18,304 nucleotides of DNA from an uncultured Collinsella sp. (GTDB taxonomy: Bacteria > Actinomycetota > Coriobacteriia > Coriobacteriales > Coriobacteriaceae), in NCBI GenBank assembly GCA_900757465.1, contig CAAENY010000120.1, positions 1 through 18,304 of the forward strand. The letters are read 5' to 3'. The notes under the pieces were generated by a model. It was given only the letters and a program-made list of their open reading frames with translations, did not search any database and was not told the DNA's origin. Made by a program: the position numbers and the translations under genes. Below, in pieces: positions 1 through 7,266 of the stretch; the stretch's first letter is position 1, and every line of letters begins with the position of its first letter.

Positions 1-36
1 GACGTCGAGGCCGACGAAGGTGGTAGTATCGAGCAT
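1..36 (-). CDS. Probable IS110-family transposase, N-terminal 12 codons only
   Basis: The minus strand from position 36 reads ATG followed by codons for M-L-D-T-T-T-F-V-G-L-D-V and runs off the left edge. It is preceded by an AAGGGG-type ribosome binding site about 6 bases upstream (42-49). A short leader followed by hydrophobic-VGLDV is how IS110-family transposases begin. In that family the first acidic residue of the RuvC-like DEDD catalytic site lies in this G-[IL]-D-V segment, here Asp11. Only 12 residues are visible, so the family call rests on a short motif. An unrelated protein with a chance GLDV start cannot be excluded. If correct, the body of an insertion sequence lies just left of the window and its non-coding end falls within the following 400 bases. 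Confidence 0.55.
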   Translation of the reverse strand, partial: MLDTTTFVGLDV

Positions 37-438
37 GGGAGCCCCTTCCATGAATGCGGCGTGGCCGCCGCGGCTGAATTAGACACTCACCATTGTCGGC
101 CTAATCCGCGGTCTTTCATGCAGCAGGGGCTCTCAATGTTTTTATGTCCTGCTCATATCGTCTGTGCCGGCACTTTGGGACACTCCTTGGGCGCGGTTGG
201 TGCATTGACGTTGCATCGGGTGGTCGGGAAAATGCGGCCCGGTTTTTGGCCGAATAGCGGGTCGCGGTTTCCGGATGGGGTGGGTTGCGGAAAGTGCGAC
301 CCGGAATATTGCTCTGAAACGGGATGCGGTTTCCCTGATGCGCCTCAAACGGAAAGCGCATCCCATTCCGGAGCTTCAAAACGGGATGCGCTTTCCGCAC
401 GGAAGAATTGTCGCAGCTGCGTTAAGCAGTGTCGCTCG
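37..438. other. 402-base non-coding region next to the IS110-type start
   Basis: No credible gene lies here; the ORFs through it lack ribosome binding sites and family resemblance. It holds a perfect 10-bp palindrome GTGCCGGCAC at 164-173 and, from 225 to 397, six alternating copies of a GC-rich motif. IS110 elements carry a non-coding end beside the transposase gene that encodes the bridge RNA in the studied members. Part of this stretch could therefore be that end, but I could not locate the element boundary. Confidence 0.5.
225..397. repeat. Six alternating copies of a 15-18 bp motif forming stem-loops
   Basis: The motif CGGGATGCGGTTTCC and close variants appear in forward orientation at 258-274, 320-334 and 382-397, and in reverse orientation at 225-242, 288-304 and 350-364. 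Adjacent forward/reverse pairs make imperfect hairpins: 258-304 (about 14 of 16 paired) and 320-364 (one mismatch). The strict alternation and even spacing resemble clustered REP/BIME-type intergenic repeats. They could equally be structured DNA or RNA belonging to the end of the neighbouring insertion sequence. Confidence 0.6.
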
Positions 439-1107
439 TTACTCGCCCAGAATCAGCGCCGCGAGCTCGTCCTGGGTGTCCACCACGTAGTCGGCGCCGG
501 CGGCCTCAAGCTCTGCGCGGCCGCGGAAGCCCCAGCTGACGCCCGCGCTCTTAAGGCCGGCGTTGTGGCCGGTCAGAACATCGACATTCGAATCGCCCAC
601 ATAGAGCGTGGTTGCCGGATCGGCGCCCAGCTCTTTCATCACATGCAACGTGACGGGTGCCTCGGGCTTGGGCGGAAATGCGTCCACGCGGCCCTGTACC
701 AACGCAAAGCGATCGCGGCCAAAGTATTTCTCGATAAGCGGGGCTGCCGAAATATGATCCTTGTTGGTGAGCACGGCAAGCTGAACGCCCGCTGCGCGCA
801 GACGGTCGAGCATCTCAATCGTGCCGGCGTAGGGTGAGGTATGGTCCTCCTTGTGCTCGCCGTAATAGGCCCTAAACTCGGCAAGCGTCTGCTCAAACAT
901 ACGGCCGTCGCCCGCGTATTCGGCGGGCATAAAGCGCTCAACCAGCTTAAGCATGCCGTTTCCCACCTTGTAGCGGTACTCGTCCACGGCAAACGTGGGC
1001 CAGCCGTGCATCTCGCAGGTGTGGTTGCCGGCGGCCGCCAGGTCCTCGATCGTGTTGAGGATGGTGCCGTCCAGGTCAAAGATCACATGGGAAAAAGCTG
1101 CTGCCAT
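439..1107 (-). CDS. HAD-superfamily phosphatase (phosphoglycolate phosphatase-like)
   Basis: This 222-aa protein carries the HAD signature. Motif I is DLDGT at residues 11-15, with nucleophile Asp11 and general acid Asp13. Motif II is VLTNK, and the motif III Lys lies in FPPKPEAP. Motif IV is YVGDSNVD. An all-alpha cap of about 70 residues follows motif I, as in Gph/PGP-type phosphatases, so a small phosphorylated metabolite is the likely substrate, though which one cannot be told. A start five codons upstream (1122) is possible. I chose 1107 because GGGAG lies 6 bases before it. The gene lies downstream of the displaced hypE tail at 1231-1287. It may therefore once have followed hypE directly. 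Confidence 0.88.
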   Translation of the reverse strand: MAAAFSHVIFDLDGTILNTIEDLAAAGNHTCEMHGWPTFAVDEYRYKVGNGMLKLVERFMPAEYAGDGRMFEQTLAEFRAYYGEHKEDHTSPYAGTIEMLDRLRAAGVQLAVLTNKDHISAAPLIEKYFGRDRFALVQGRVDAFPPKPEAPVTLHVMKELGADPATTLYVGDSNVDVLTGHNAGLKSAGVSWGFRGRAELEAAGADYVVDTQDELAALILGE

Positions 1108-1142
1108 GAAAGCTCCCGTCATTGGGTTCCAAAACGCACCCC

Positions 1143-1148
1143 ATAATA
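1143..1148 (-). promoter_or_regulatory. Candidate -10 box for the HAD phosphatase gene
   Basis: The minus strand reads TATTAT here, about 36 bases before the start codon at 1107. No good -35 is visible at 16-18 bases. A dyad TTCCAAA / TTTGGAA (1127-1133 and 1171-1177) brackets it and could be an operator. Confidence 0.35.
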
Positions 1149-1219
1149 CTGGGCTTGCGCGTCGGGCACGTTTGGAATCAAAACATCTTCAGGGATAGTG
1201 AGCCACGTCGCACCAGCCA

Positions 1220-1288
1220 GCGCTCGCCCGCTAGCAGATCCTCGGCAGCTGCTCTCCCACGATCATGTCGAGGATGCGGGTTGAGCCC
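1220..1288. repeat. 69-bp direct repeat, copy A (matches 8308-8376)
   Basis: Position by position, 64 of 69 bases match 8308-8376, with differences at 1237, 1258, 1263, 1276 and 1282. The repeat consists of the last 18 codons and stop of hypE plus 11 bases beyond and one base before. Its inner edge is one base from the stop codon of the PRD regulator. Together with copy B it brackets the sugar-uptake block and looks like an integration or recombination scar. Confidence 0.9.
1231..1287 (-). pseudogene. Displaced 3' end of hypE (18 codons and stop)
   Basis: The minus strand reads GSTRILDMIVGEQLPRIC and then TAG, the same as the C-terminus of the intact HypE at 8319 except Ile for Leu at one place. 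It includes the essential C-terminal Cys that HypE uses to carry the cyanide ligand. There is no start codon or upstream hypE sequence; the fragment follows the stop of the PRD regulator directly. Four of five differences from the intact copy are synonymous. That suggests it diverged as part of a working hypE, not as drifting junk. Confidence 0.88.
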
Positions 1289-1289
1289 T

Positions 1290-3260
1290 TTATCCGATAT
1301 CGTGCGTAAACGCAGCCAGAAACTCTTCGAACGTGTCGGTCTGCATGAGCCTCATCGTGGTCTCTACCGAGGAGAACACTTCGATAATCAGGTCGAGCAC
1401 ATCTCTAAAGAGCCCCATATCTTCCTGTGCGATGCCTATGAGCAGCACAAACCGCACGTCGTGGCGTCCCCAGGGAATCGGGGTGTCATTGTGGGCCACA
1501 GCGATAAACGAGCGCTTGGGATATACCGAGATCGCGTGGGGTATGGCGAGGCTGTCAGTAAACGCCGTCGACGAGACGCTCTCACGCAGATGCACGTCAG
1601 CGATAAACTCAGGCGTTGCGAGCCCCTGAACAGCCAAAAGCTTCCCCATTTGGTCGATGCAGCTTGTGGCGTCGACTACGTCTATGTTGCGTATAAACAG
1701 CCCCGGCTGCAGCAGACGCCCCAAAAGGCCCTGGGCATAGAGGCGCCGCCGCCGCTCCTGGATGGCGCAAAGCCGGTCGCGGATCTTTCGCACGTTTTGC
1801 TTAGTGAGGATGGGTCCGATCAAGACTTTGGTGGTGCCTCCACAAACCGGCACGTCGATTGTGGTGATTACCGCATCGCTTTCGGGCGGATTGGCCAGGT
1901 AACTATCGCAGCTCATCACGGCGACAACGCTTATGTCATCGCCAAACTCGGTCTTGAGGTCGTCGACGAGCCTTCGTGCAAAGTCGTGGTACTCCTCGAT
2001 AATCACTGTGCAGGTGACGGCGCCGTCGGGTGCGGAGAACTTCTCAAAGTAAGCGCCGATATGAAAGGCGATAAACGCGATTTCGTTTTCGCCCACCTCA
2101 ATATCCATGGCGGTGGAGAAGCGGTGGGCGATATAGACCGCCATGTCGTAGACCGGTGCGTACTCGCTTTTGATCTGCGCGGCGAGCGGGTTGGGGTAGC
2201 TTACGCGGTAGACGGCGCGCTGGTAGGCGTTAAACATATGCAGGACGAGTTGTAGGCGCATGGGCTCGTCGATAAAGCGTGGCAGGTCGTAGCGCTTTCC
2301 GCACTCGTCGAGGATCCCCAGAACCATGTCTACAAATTCGCGGTCAATGATGCTTGAGAGCTTCTCGCGGCTGAGCTCGTCAAAATCGCAACGCTCGACG
2401 GAAAGCGCCAAAAGCAGCAGAATCTGCTGAAAATCGTCGCGTGGGATGGCACAACCAAACTCCTTCTCAAAGTAGGCGGCAATGCGCTGGGCGCAGCGTA
2501 CGATCTGTTCGCGCTGCCCGAGTTGTGTCACTAGGCCGTCTGCGTCGATGGGGCCGTCCACCTCGCTGAGCTCGTTGTTCGAGGTGAGCCTGATGATGAT
2601 CACTAACAGGTGCACGAGCAGGTTGGAGAGCGCGTAGCCGTTGATAAATAGATCCGAGCGCTGGCAGATCGCGACCAAGCTCGAGAGGGTTGCCTGCACG
2701 TCAAAGTCGGGAAACATGTTTTCGAGCGTTTTGGTTGAGGTGAAATAGCCATAGGAGTTGTGGGTGGCTATGTGGCCGAGAAGCTTGCGCTTGTCGGCCT
2801 CTCGCCCCGTGAGTTTCATGCGGTAGTCGTGTGTCTCGACATTGAGGTCGAACTGCCGAACGAGCGCGCGCACCTGCGGCATCACGGAGCTCTGAAACGT
2901 GCTCTCGCTGATAAAGAGCTCATCGGCGATATCAAAGACGGAGAGTCCATCGCATGCGTTGACAAGGCGGGAGATAGTAAAGTCGCGCCTGGAGTCCGCG
3001 TTCGCGGGGAGGGTATTGACACCTTCGCAAGGACTAGCGGAAGCGCTGGCGGCAGCCGGCGCCGCCGTGGCAAGGCGATAGCCCTCTTTAGACGATTCGA
3101 TATGTCGCGTACCGGTCTCGTTGACCTCTGCAACATAGTTGCGGATGCTTCGCTCACTCGCGCCCAAAAGGCCGGCAAGCATCGAGGAAGACACCCATGA
3201 GCTGCTGTTTTCGAGCACGTCGATCATGCGGTTGATGCGGTTCTGCTTGGCGCTCGCCAT
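1290..3260 (-). CDS. PRD-domain PTS regulator with EIIA domain (LicR/MtlR type)
   Basis: This is a 656-aa DNA-binding transcriptional activator controlled by PTS phosphorylation. There are two helix-turn-helix regions (about residues 8-62 and 95-155). Two PTS regulation domains follow (about 195-305 and 310-410), with candidate phospho-His at 217, 341 and 400. Next is an EIIB-like segment (about 413-500), and a type-2 EIIA domain (about 515-656) has His575 in IPHAI as phosphoacceptor. The order matches LicR/MtlR/ManR activators and not RNA-binding BglG antiterminators. GGAGG lies 7 bases before the ATG. It is divergent from the cellobiose-type PTS operon and almost certainly controls it, probably through the dyads at 3342-3432. 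The stop codon abuts the hypE-tail repeat, yet the EIIA domain looks complete. Confidence 0.9.
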   Translation of the reverse strand: MASAKQNRINRMIDVLENSSSWVSSSMLAGLLGASERSIRNYVAEVNETGTRHIESSKEGYRLATAAPAAASASASPCEGVNTLPANADSRRDFTISRLVNACDGLSVFDIADELFISESTFQSSVMPQVRALVRQFDLNVETHDYRMKLTGREADKRKLLGHIATHNSYGYFTSTKTLENMFPDFDVQATLSSLVAICQRSDLFINGYALSNLLVHLLVIIIRLTSNNELSEVDGPIDADGLVTQLGQREQIVRCAQRIAAYFEKEFGCAIPRDDFQQILLLLALSVERCDFDELSREKLSSIIDREFVDMVLGILDECGKRYDLPRFIDEPMRLQLVLHMFNAYQRAVYRVSYPNPLAAQIKSEYAPVYDMAVYIAHRFSTAMDIEVGENEIAFIAFHIGAYFEKFSAPDGAVTCTVIIEEYHDFARRLVDDLKTEFGDDISVVAVMSCDSYLANPPESDAVITTIDVPVCGGTTKVLIGPILTKQNVRKIRDRLCAIQERRRRLYAQGLLGRLLQPGLFIRNIDVVDATSCIDQMGKLLAVQGLATPEFIADVHLRESVSSTAFTDSLAIPHAISVYPKRSFIAVAHNDTPIPWGRHDVRFVLLIGIAQEDMGLFRDVLDLIIEVFSSVETTMRLMQTDTFEEFLAAFTHDIG

Positions 3261-3341
3261 GGCTTTCCTCCAAGAGATGAACGGCAGACAGGGTGTACCG
3301 CCCCATGGTATCTCAGGTTAAGAAAGGGTGTCTTTTCTAAT

Positions 3342-3432
3342 TTGCCGCCCAAGCGGAAAATCGCCCGGCTTGCCGTGCGGGCGGAAAATCTGCTGCCTTG
3401 CCGCTATGCGGCAAAAAGTCGGTTGGCGGCAA
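3342..3432. promoter_or_regulatory. Tandem operator array: three dyads on a 28-bp pitch plus a half site
   Basis: TTGCCG begins at 3342, 3370 and 3398, exactly 28 bp apart. Each is followed by GCGG(A/C)AA, so every unit is an inverted repeat of the form TTGCCGC-N3-5-GCGGCAA. Unit three (3398-3414) is perfect: TTGCCGC-TAT-GCGGCAA. Units one (3342-3360) and two (3370-3388) have GCGGAAAA in the right arm and are imperfect. A further TTGGCGGCAA lies at 3423-3432 and overlaps the candidate -35. Position upstream of the promoter fits activator binding; the binder is inferred to be the adjacent PRD regulator. Confidence 0.6.
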
Positions 3433-3453
3433 GAGCCCTCCGCCGCGTATAGT
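3423..3453 (+). promoter_or_regulatory. Candidate promoter of the PTS operon
   Basis: A good -10, TATAGT, is at 3448-3453. The best -35 is TTGGCG at 3423-3428 with a 19-base spacer, which is longer than ideal. That fits a promoter needing an activator, and the -35 lies inside the last element of the dyad array. Transcription would start near 3460 and give a leader of about 100 bases. Confidence 0.45.
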
Positions 3454-3562
3454 GCAGTCACGGTCAAGGGCGGCCGGGTCGACACGGGCGCCCAAGAACA
3501 CAGCGGGGATCGCAGCGGCATCGGAGCTGCCTCGAGCCCGCTTATTGGGAAAGGAGTACCCC

Positions 3563-3892
3563 ATGGCAGATGAGAAGGGCACCGTTCGCATTCTCCTCGC
3601 TTGCGGCATCGGTGCCTCGACCGGCTTTATGGCGGCAGGCATGCGCAAGGTCGCAAAGTCCAAGGGTCTTGACTGCACCATCAAGGCAGTCAGTAAGTCT
3701 GAGATTATGGACTACGCCGACAAGATCGACGTCCTCCTGCTCGGTCCGCACTTCGCCTCCGAGGTGCCCGAGATCCAGTCTCAAGTGGCATCTCACGGCG
3801 TGAAGGTCATGGCCATCGACCCCGACTATTACGCGGCGCTCGACGGCGAGAGCATCCTCGAGGATGCCTACGACCTGCTTGACGAAGACTAG
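3563..3892 (+). CDS. PTS system EIIB, lactose/cellobiose family
   Basis: This 109-aa cytoplasmic protein passes phosphate from EIIA to the incoming sugar. Near the N-terminus is VRILLACGIGASTGFMA with phospho-Cys14, the P-loop-like C-[SGA]-x-G-x-[ST] active site of CelA/LicB-type EIIB. Length matches the family (about 100-105). The reading frame extends upstream to 3398, but AAGGAG at 3551-3556 picks the ATG at 3563. It is the first gene of the operon, 11 bases before EIIC. Substrate is probably cellobiose or another beta-glucoside, judged from the GH1 enzyme downstream. Confidence 0.9.
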   Translation: MADEKGTVRILLACGIGASTGFMAAGMRKVAKSKGLDCTIKAVSKSEIMDYADKIDVLLLGPHFASEVPEIQSQVASHGVKVMAIDPDYYAALDGESILEDAYDLLDED

Positions 3893-3903
3893 GAGGGGAC
3901 AAC

Positions 3904-5223
3904 ATGCTGCAAAAGTTCATGGAAGCGATCCAGGCGTGGATCACCGAGCATGTCGTCCCCGTGATGAACAAGCTTACCTCAACCTACTGGTTTGGCGTTA
4001 TCTCCGACGCAGTTCTCTACATCGTCCCCTTCTCCATGGTCTCGGCCATCCCGAGCCTGTGGAACATTATCCGTCGCTTTGTCCCGGCCCTGCCCGACCT
4101 GTCGCCGCTCACTACGTTCTCGTTTGGCCTCGTGGGCATGTTCATGGCGTTTATCATCCCGCATAACGTTGCGGTCAAGGAAGATCGCAAAGACCGCAGC
4201 ATGATTGCCGGTTTTACCGGTATAGGCGCTTTTATGCTGTGCATGAACCCCACCATCACCGATCAGGGCTATGTCTTCCAGATGGCCAAGTTTGGCGCGG
4301 GTGGCATGTTCACCGCGATGGTCGTGGGATTTGTCGTTGGCTTTATCTACAAGCGCATGGCGCGCATGACGTTCTTTTCCGAGGACAGCCTCGTGCCCGA
4401 CTTCGTCAAGAACTGGTTCGATAACATCATTGCGGTGCTGCTGTCGCTTTTTGTGGCTTGGCTCTTTACCAACATGCTCCAGGTCGACGTTTTTAGCGCG
4501 GTCGCGATCATCCTTTCGCCCGTTACCGGCTTTGCCCAGACGCTGCCCGGCACCATCGCCATCCCGCTTGTCATGGACACCTTCTACTTCTTTGGCATCT
4601 CCGGCTGGGTGTTCTCGCCGATCCAGCAGTCCATCCAAAAGTCTGCTCTTGCCGAGAACATGGCCGCCTATGCCGCAGGCCTCGCTCCCACTAACATTAA
4701 CGCGTACGGCATTACTCGCTACATCATGATCGGCGGCGAGGGCGCAACGCTTCCGTTGGCCTTCTACATGCTCTTTGCCAAGTCCAAGAAGAACAAGACG
4801 CTCGGCCGTGCAACGATTATCCCGTCGCTGTTCAACATTAACGAGCCGCTGGTCTTCTCCACGATCGTCGCCAACCCCTTTATGTTCATCCCCATGGTGC
4901 TGCAGTCTATCCTGCTGTCTGCCAACGCCTACCTCTGGATGAGCATGGGCTGGGCGAGCCTGCACGTCGAGAATTTCGATATGAACTTCCTGCCCAATGC
5001 GGTCTCGGCGTTCTTTATGTCGGGCGGAGACGTGCGCAATATCGCACTTGTCTGCGTCAACCTGCTGATCGCCGCGATTCTGTGGTTCCCGTTCTTTAAG
5101 GCTGCCGATAACTACCAGTGCAAGATCGAGGAAGAGCAGGCTGCCGAGAAGGCTGCAAAGAAAGCGGCCAAGAAGGCTGCCAAGGAAGCCGCCAAGGCCG
5201 CTGCCGCAGCTGCTGTCGAGTAA
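3904..5223 (+). CDS. PTS system EIIC permease, lactose/cellobiose family
   Basis: This 439-aa integral membrane transporter has about ten hydrophobic segments and is the sugar channel of the complex. The NINEPL motif (residues 311-316, Glu314) followed by a conserved NP is the substrate-binding signature of the CelB/LicC EIIC family. The start has a strong GGAGGGG site. The last 30 or so residues, after a FFKAADNYQCKIEEEQ segment, are an unusual run of Lys and Ala repeats (AAEKAAKKAAKKAAK and onward). These are predicted helical and cytoplasmic and are not part of the transport core. Gene order EIIB-EIIC-EIIA with separate polypeptides is typical of this PTS class. Exact sugar is inferred only. 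Confidence 0.92.
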   Translation: MLQKFMEAIQAWITEHVVPVMNKLTSTYWFGVISDAVLYIVPFSMVSAIPSLWNIIRRFVPALPDLSPLTTFSFGLVGMFMAFIIPHNVAVKEDRKDRSMIAGFTGIGAFMLCMNPTITDQGYVFQMAKFGAGGMFTAMVVGFVVGFIYKRMARMTFFSEDSLVPDFVKNWFDNIIAVLLSLFVAWLFTNMLQVDVFSAVAIILSPVTGFAQTLPGTIAIPLVMDTFYFFGISGWVFSPIQQSIQKSALAENMAAYAAGLAPTNINAYGITRYIMIGGEGATLPLAFYMLFAKSKKNKTLGRATIIPSLFNINEPLVFSTIVANPFMFIPMVLQSILLSANAYLWMSMGWASLHVENFDMNFLPNAVSAFFMSGGDVRNIALVCVNLLIAAILWFPFFKAADNYQCKIEEEQAAEKAAKKAAKKAAKEAAKAAAAAAVE

Positions 5224-5232
5224 ACCTCTACG

Positions 5233-5300
5233 GGCGACTCAGAGTTCGTCGCCTAGTTGCTACCAGATGTTTCAGTACCGGCCGTGGAGGCGGCCGGTAC
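5233..5300 (+). other. Two intergenic hairpins between EIIC and EIIA
   Basis: GGCGAC / GTCGCC (5233-5238 and 5248-5253) and the stronger GTACCGGCC / GGCCGGTAC (5275-5283 and 5292-5300, 8-base loop) lie in the gap. Neither is followed by a T run, so complete termination is unlikely. They may set relative expression by pausing or by protecting mRNA ends. Confidence 0.5.
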
Positions 5301-5319
5301 CCAAGAATAGGAGGCCATG

Positions 5320-5646
5320 ATGGCTGATGAGACAATCAACGTTCCTGCGGTCGCGATGAACGTCATCATCAACGCTGGCGACGGCCGCGCCTGCATCGAC
5401 AAGGCGATGGATGCCCTGGCGGAGTTCGATTTCGATGCGGCAGACGCGCATCTTGCCGAGGCTGATGCCAAGATCCTTGAGGCGCACAAAGCGCAGACCG
5501 AGATGATCCAGCGCCAGGCGGGCGGCGAGGAGGTCGAGTACTCCCTGCTGTTCGTGCACGCCCAGGATACGCTTATGACCATCAGCGCCGAGCTGCACAT
5601 GGCCAAGAAGATGATGCCCGTAGTGCGCGCGCTGACCGCCCGCTAA
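5320..5646 (+). CDS. PTS system EIIA, lactose/cellobiose family
   Basis: This 108-aa helical cytoplasmic protein takes phosphate from HPr and passes it to EIIB. The sequence matches the LacF/CelC/LicA family. N-terminal VAMNVIINAGDGRACIDKAM leads into a three-helix bundle, and the phospho-His is His80 in LLFVHAQDTLM. Asp83 is at the position that binds the metal in the family trimer. Two Met codons are adjacent in frame (5317, 5320). AGGAGG at 5309-5314 is only 2 bases from the first and 5 from the second, so I chose 5320. It belongs to the PTS operon after the intergenic hairpins. Confidence 0.9.
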   Translation: MADETINVPAVAMNVIINAGDGRACIDKAMDALAEFDFDAADAHLAEADAKILEAHKAQTEMIQRQAGGEEVEYSLLFVHAQDTLMTISAELHMAKKMMPVVRALTAR

Positions 5647-5718
5647 CGCGTCTCCCGATTGCGGGTCGCGCCCTGCGGCTCGCATCCCCAACCCAACCAA
5701 GAGAGATGAGGACATACC

Positions 5719-7257
5719 ATGATCGACCTTTCTACCTATGACTTTGGTGAGACTTTTCCCGAGGGTTTTCTATGGGGCGGCGCTACCGCTGCCAACCAGA
5801 TCGAGGGCGCATGGGACGAGGGCGGTCGCGGCCCTGCGGTCTCCGACTATGTGATTCTGCTCGACCGCGAGACCTGCGCCCGCGAGGGCATCGTCGAGGG
5901 CGGCCCGCTCAACTCCGTTACGCGACAGTCACTCGCAGCTCGCAAGGCAGACGAGATGGCCTATGATTTTCCCAAACGACGCGGCATCGACTTCTACCAC
6001 ACCTACAAGGAGGACATTGCGCTTTTGGGCGAGATGGGCTTCGGCGTCTTTCGCATGAGCATTTCCTGGAGCCGTATCTTCCCCAACGGCGACGACGCCC
6101 TGCCCAACGAGGAGGGTCTGGCCTTCTACGATAAAGTCTTTGACGAGTGCCATAAGCACGGGATCGAGCCCATGGTCACCCTCAACCACTTTGATATGCC
6201 GCTTCACCTGGCCGAGGAGTACAACGGCTTTGCGAGCCGTCACGTGGTCGACGCCTTTGAGCACTATGCTGAGACGCTTTTCCGCCGCTACAAGGGCAAG
6301 GTCAAGTATTGGATGACCTTCAACGAAATCAACCACGTCTACGCCAACCCCTGCACCTGCTGCGGCGTGATTTGGGACGAGAAAGAAGACGGCTCCAACC
6401 CCTATGCCGGCCGTTGGCCCGAGAAGTTCCAGGTCGCTCACAACCAGCTCGTGGCTTCCGCCAAGGCGGTTATCAAACTGCGCGAGATTGACCCCGAGGC
6501 TCACATCGGCAACATGCTCTGCCGTCTTGAGAACTACGCTGAGACCTCCAAGCCCGAGGATCAGCTCCAGGTGCTTTTTGAGGACCACTTCAACTGGTTC
6601 TTCACCGATATCCAGGCCAAGGGCGAGTACCCCTACTACGTGAAGCGTTTCTTACGCGACTACGGCGTCGATATCAAGATGGAGGACGGCGACCTCGAAA
6701 CCCTCAAGGCCGGCGTGGTTGACTACATCTCCATCAGCTACTACATGACCTACATCATGCGCTACAAGGGCAAAATTTCCCCCGAGCCGAGCGGCAAGCT
6801 GGTTACTGAGATCAAGAACCAATACCTCGAGATGACCGAGTGGGGCTGGCCGATCGATCCCGTGGGATTCCGCATCACGCTCAACCACATCTACGATCGC
6901 TACCACCTACCGATCTTCATCGCCGAGAATGGTAACGGCATGACCGAGAACCGCGATGAGAACGGCTTCTGCGACGACGACGCGCACATCGAGTATATGA
7001 AGGAGCACGTCGAGCAGATGCACCAGGCGATTCTCGACGGTGTCGACGTCTTTGGTTACGCCTGGTGGGGCCCTATCGACCTGATCAGCTCCGGCACCTC
7101 CGAGATGACCAAGCGCTACGGCCAGATCTCGGTCGACCAGGACGACCACGGCAACGGCACCGGCAAACGCGGTAAGAAGAAGAGCTTCTTCTACTATAAG
7201 AAACTTATCGCTAGCAATGGTGCCGATACCGCAACCGACAACATCGTGGTGGAGTAA
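5719..7257 (+). CDS. GH1 6-phospho-beta-glucosidase
   Basis: This 512-aa cytoplasmic enzyme should split 6-phospho-beta-glucosides delivered by the PTS into glucose 6-phosphate and glucose or an aglycone. GH1 features are all visible. The N-terminal FLWGGATAANQIEGAW comes first. The acid/base Glu203 is in MTFNEIN and the nucleophile Glu403 is in FIAENGNG. The phospho-sugar loop is SSGTSEMTKRYG at 457-468, with Lys465 and Tyr467 binding phosphate, then a conserved KKKSFFYYKK tail. The usual phosphate-contacting Ser seems to be Gly459 here, a change I believe occurs in other members. Length is slightly above the usual 470-480. A GAGG site precedes the ATG. It lies between EIIA and the HPr gene, 9 bases from the latter. 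Confidence 0.93.
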   Translation: MIDLSTYDFGETFPEGFLWGGATAANQIEGAWDEGGRGPAVSDYVILLDRETCAREGIVEGGPLNSVTRQSLAARKADEMAYDFPKRRGIDFYHTYKEDIALLGEMGFGVFRMSISWSRIFPNGDDALPNEEGLAFYDKVFDECHKHGIEPMVTLNHFDMPLHLAEEYNGFASRHVVDAFEHYAETLFRRYKGKVKYWMTFNEINHVYANPCTCCGVIWDEKEDGSNPYAGRWPEKFQVAHNQLVASAKAVIKLREIDPEAHIGNMLCRLENYAETSKPEDQLQVLFEDHFNWFFTDIQAKGEYPYYVKRFLRDYGVDIKMEDGDLETLKAGVVDYISISYYMTYIMRYKGKISPEPSGKLVTEIKNQYLEMTEWGWPIDPVGFRITLNHIYDRYHLPIFIAENGNGMTENRDENGFCDDDAHIEYMKEHVEQMHQAILDGVDVFGYAWWGPIDLISSGTSEMTKRYGQISVDQDDHGNGTGKRGKKKSFFYYKKLIASNGADTATDNIVVE

Positions 7258-7266
7258 GGAGCAGAG

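Larger units (their letters stand above)
3261..3562. other. Divergent regulatory region between the PRD regulator and PTS operon
   Basis: This 302-base intergenic stretch holds the regulator's ribosome binding site at the left, a tandem array of dyads at 3342-3432, a candidate plus-strand promoter at 3423-3453 and a leader of about 100 bases. The leader contains short inverted repeats (for example GCAGC / GCTGC around 3512-3530). No gene is apparent. I saw no BglG-type antiterminator and terminator pair, consistent with a DNA-binding regulator. Confidence 0.6.

Noticed and set aside
225..397. CRISPR array
   Set aside because: The repeats alternate in orientation and are only about 15 bp with unequal similarity; spacers and direct repeats of CRISPR type are missing and no cas gene is present.
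61..837. A 258-codon plus-strand frame spanning the repeat cluster
   Set aside because: It runs through palindromic repeats and then antisense to the HAD phosphatase, with no ribosome binding site or recognisable domain.
1122..2255. A 377-codon plus-strand frame opposite the PRD regulator
   Set aside because: It overlaps the regulator's well-supported domains on the other strand, lacks a ribosome binding site and has low-complexity composition.
3454..3562. BglG-type antiterminator (RAT) site in the PTS leader
   Set aside because: No RAT-terminator overlap with a T run is visible, and the adjacent regulator has DNA-binding helix-turn-helix domains in place of the RNA-binding CAT domain.
3979..4965. 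A 328-codon minus-strand frame opposite EIIC
   Set aside because: Its His/Asp/Arg-rich translation is the mirror of a membrane protein; the EIIC motifs on the plus strand are decisive.
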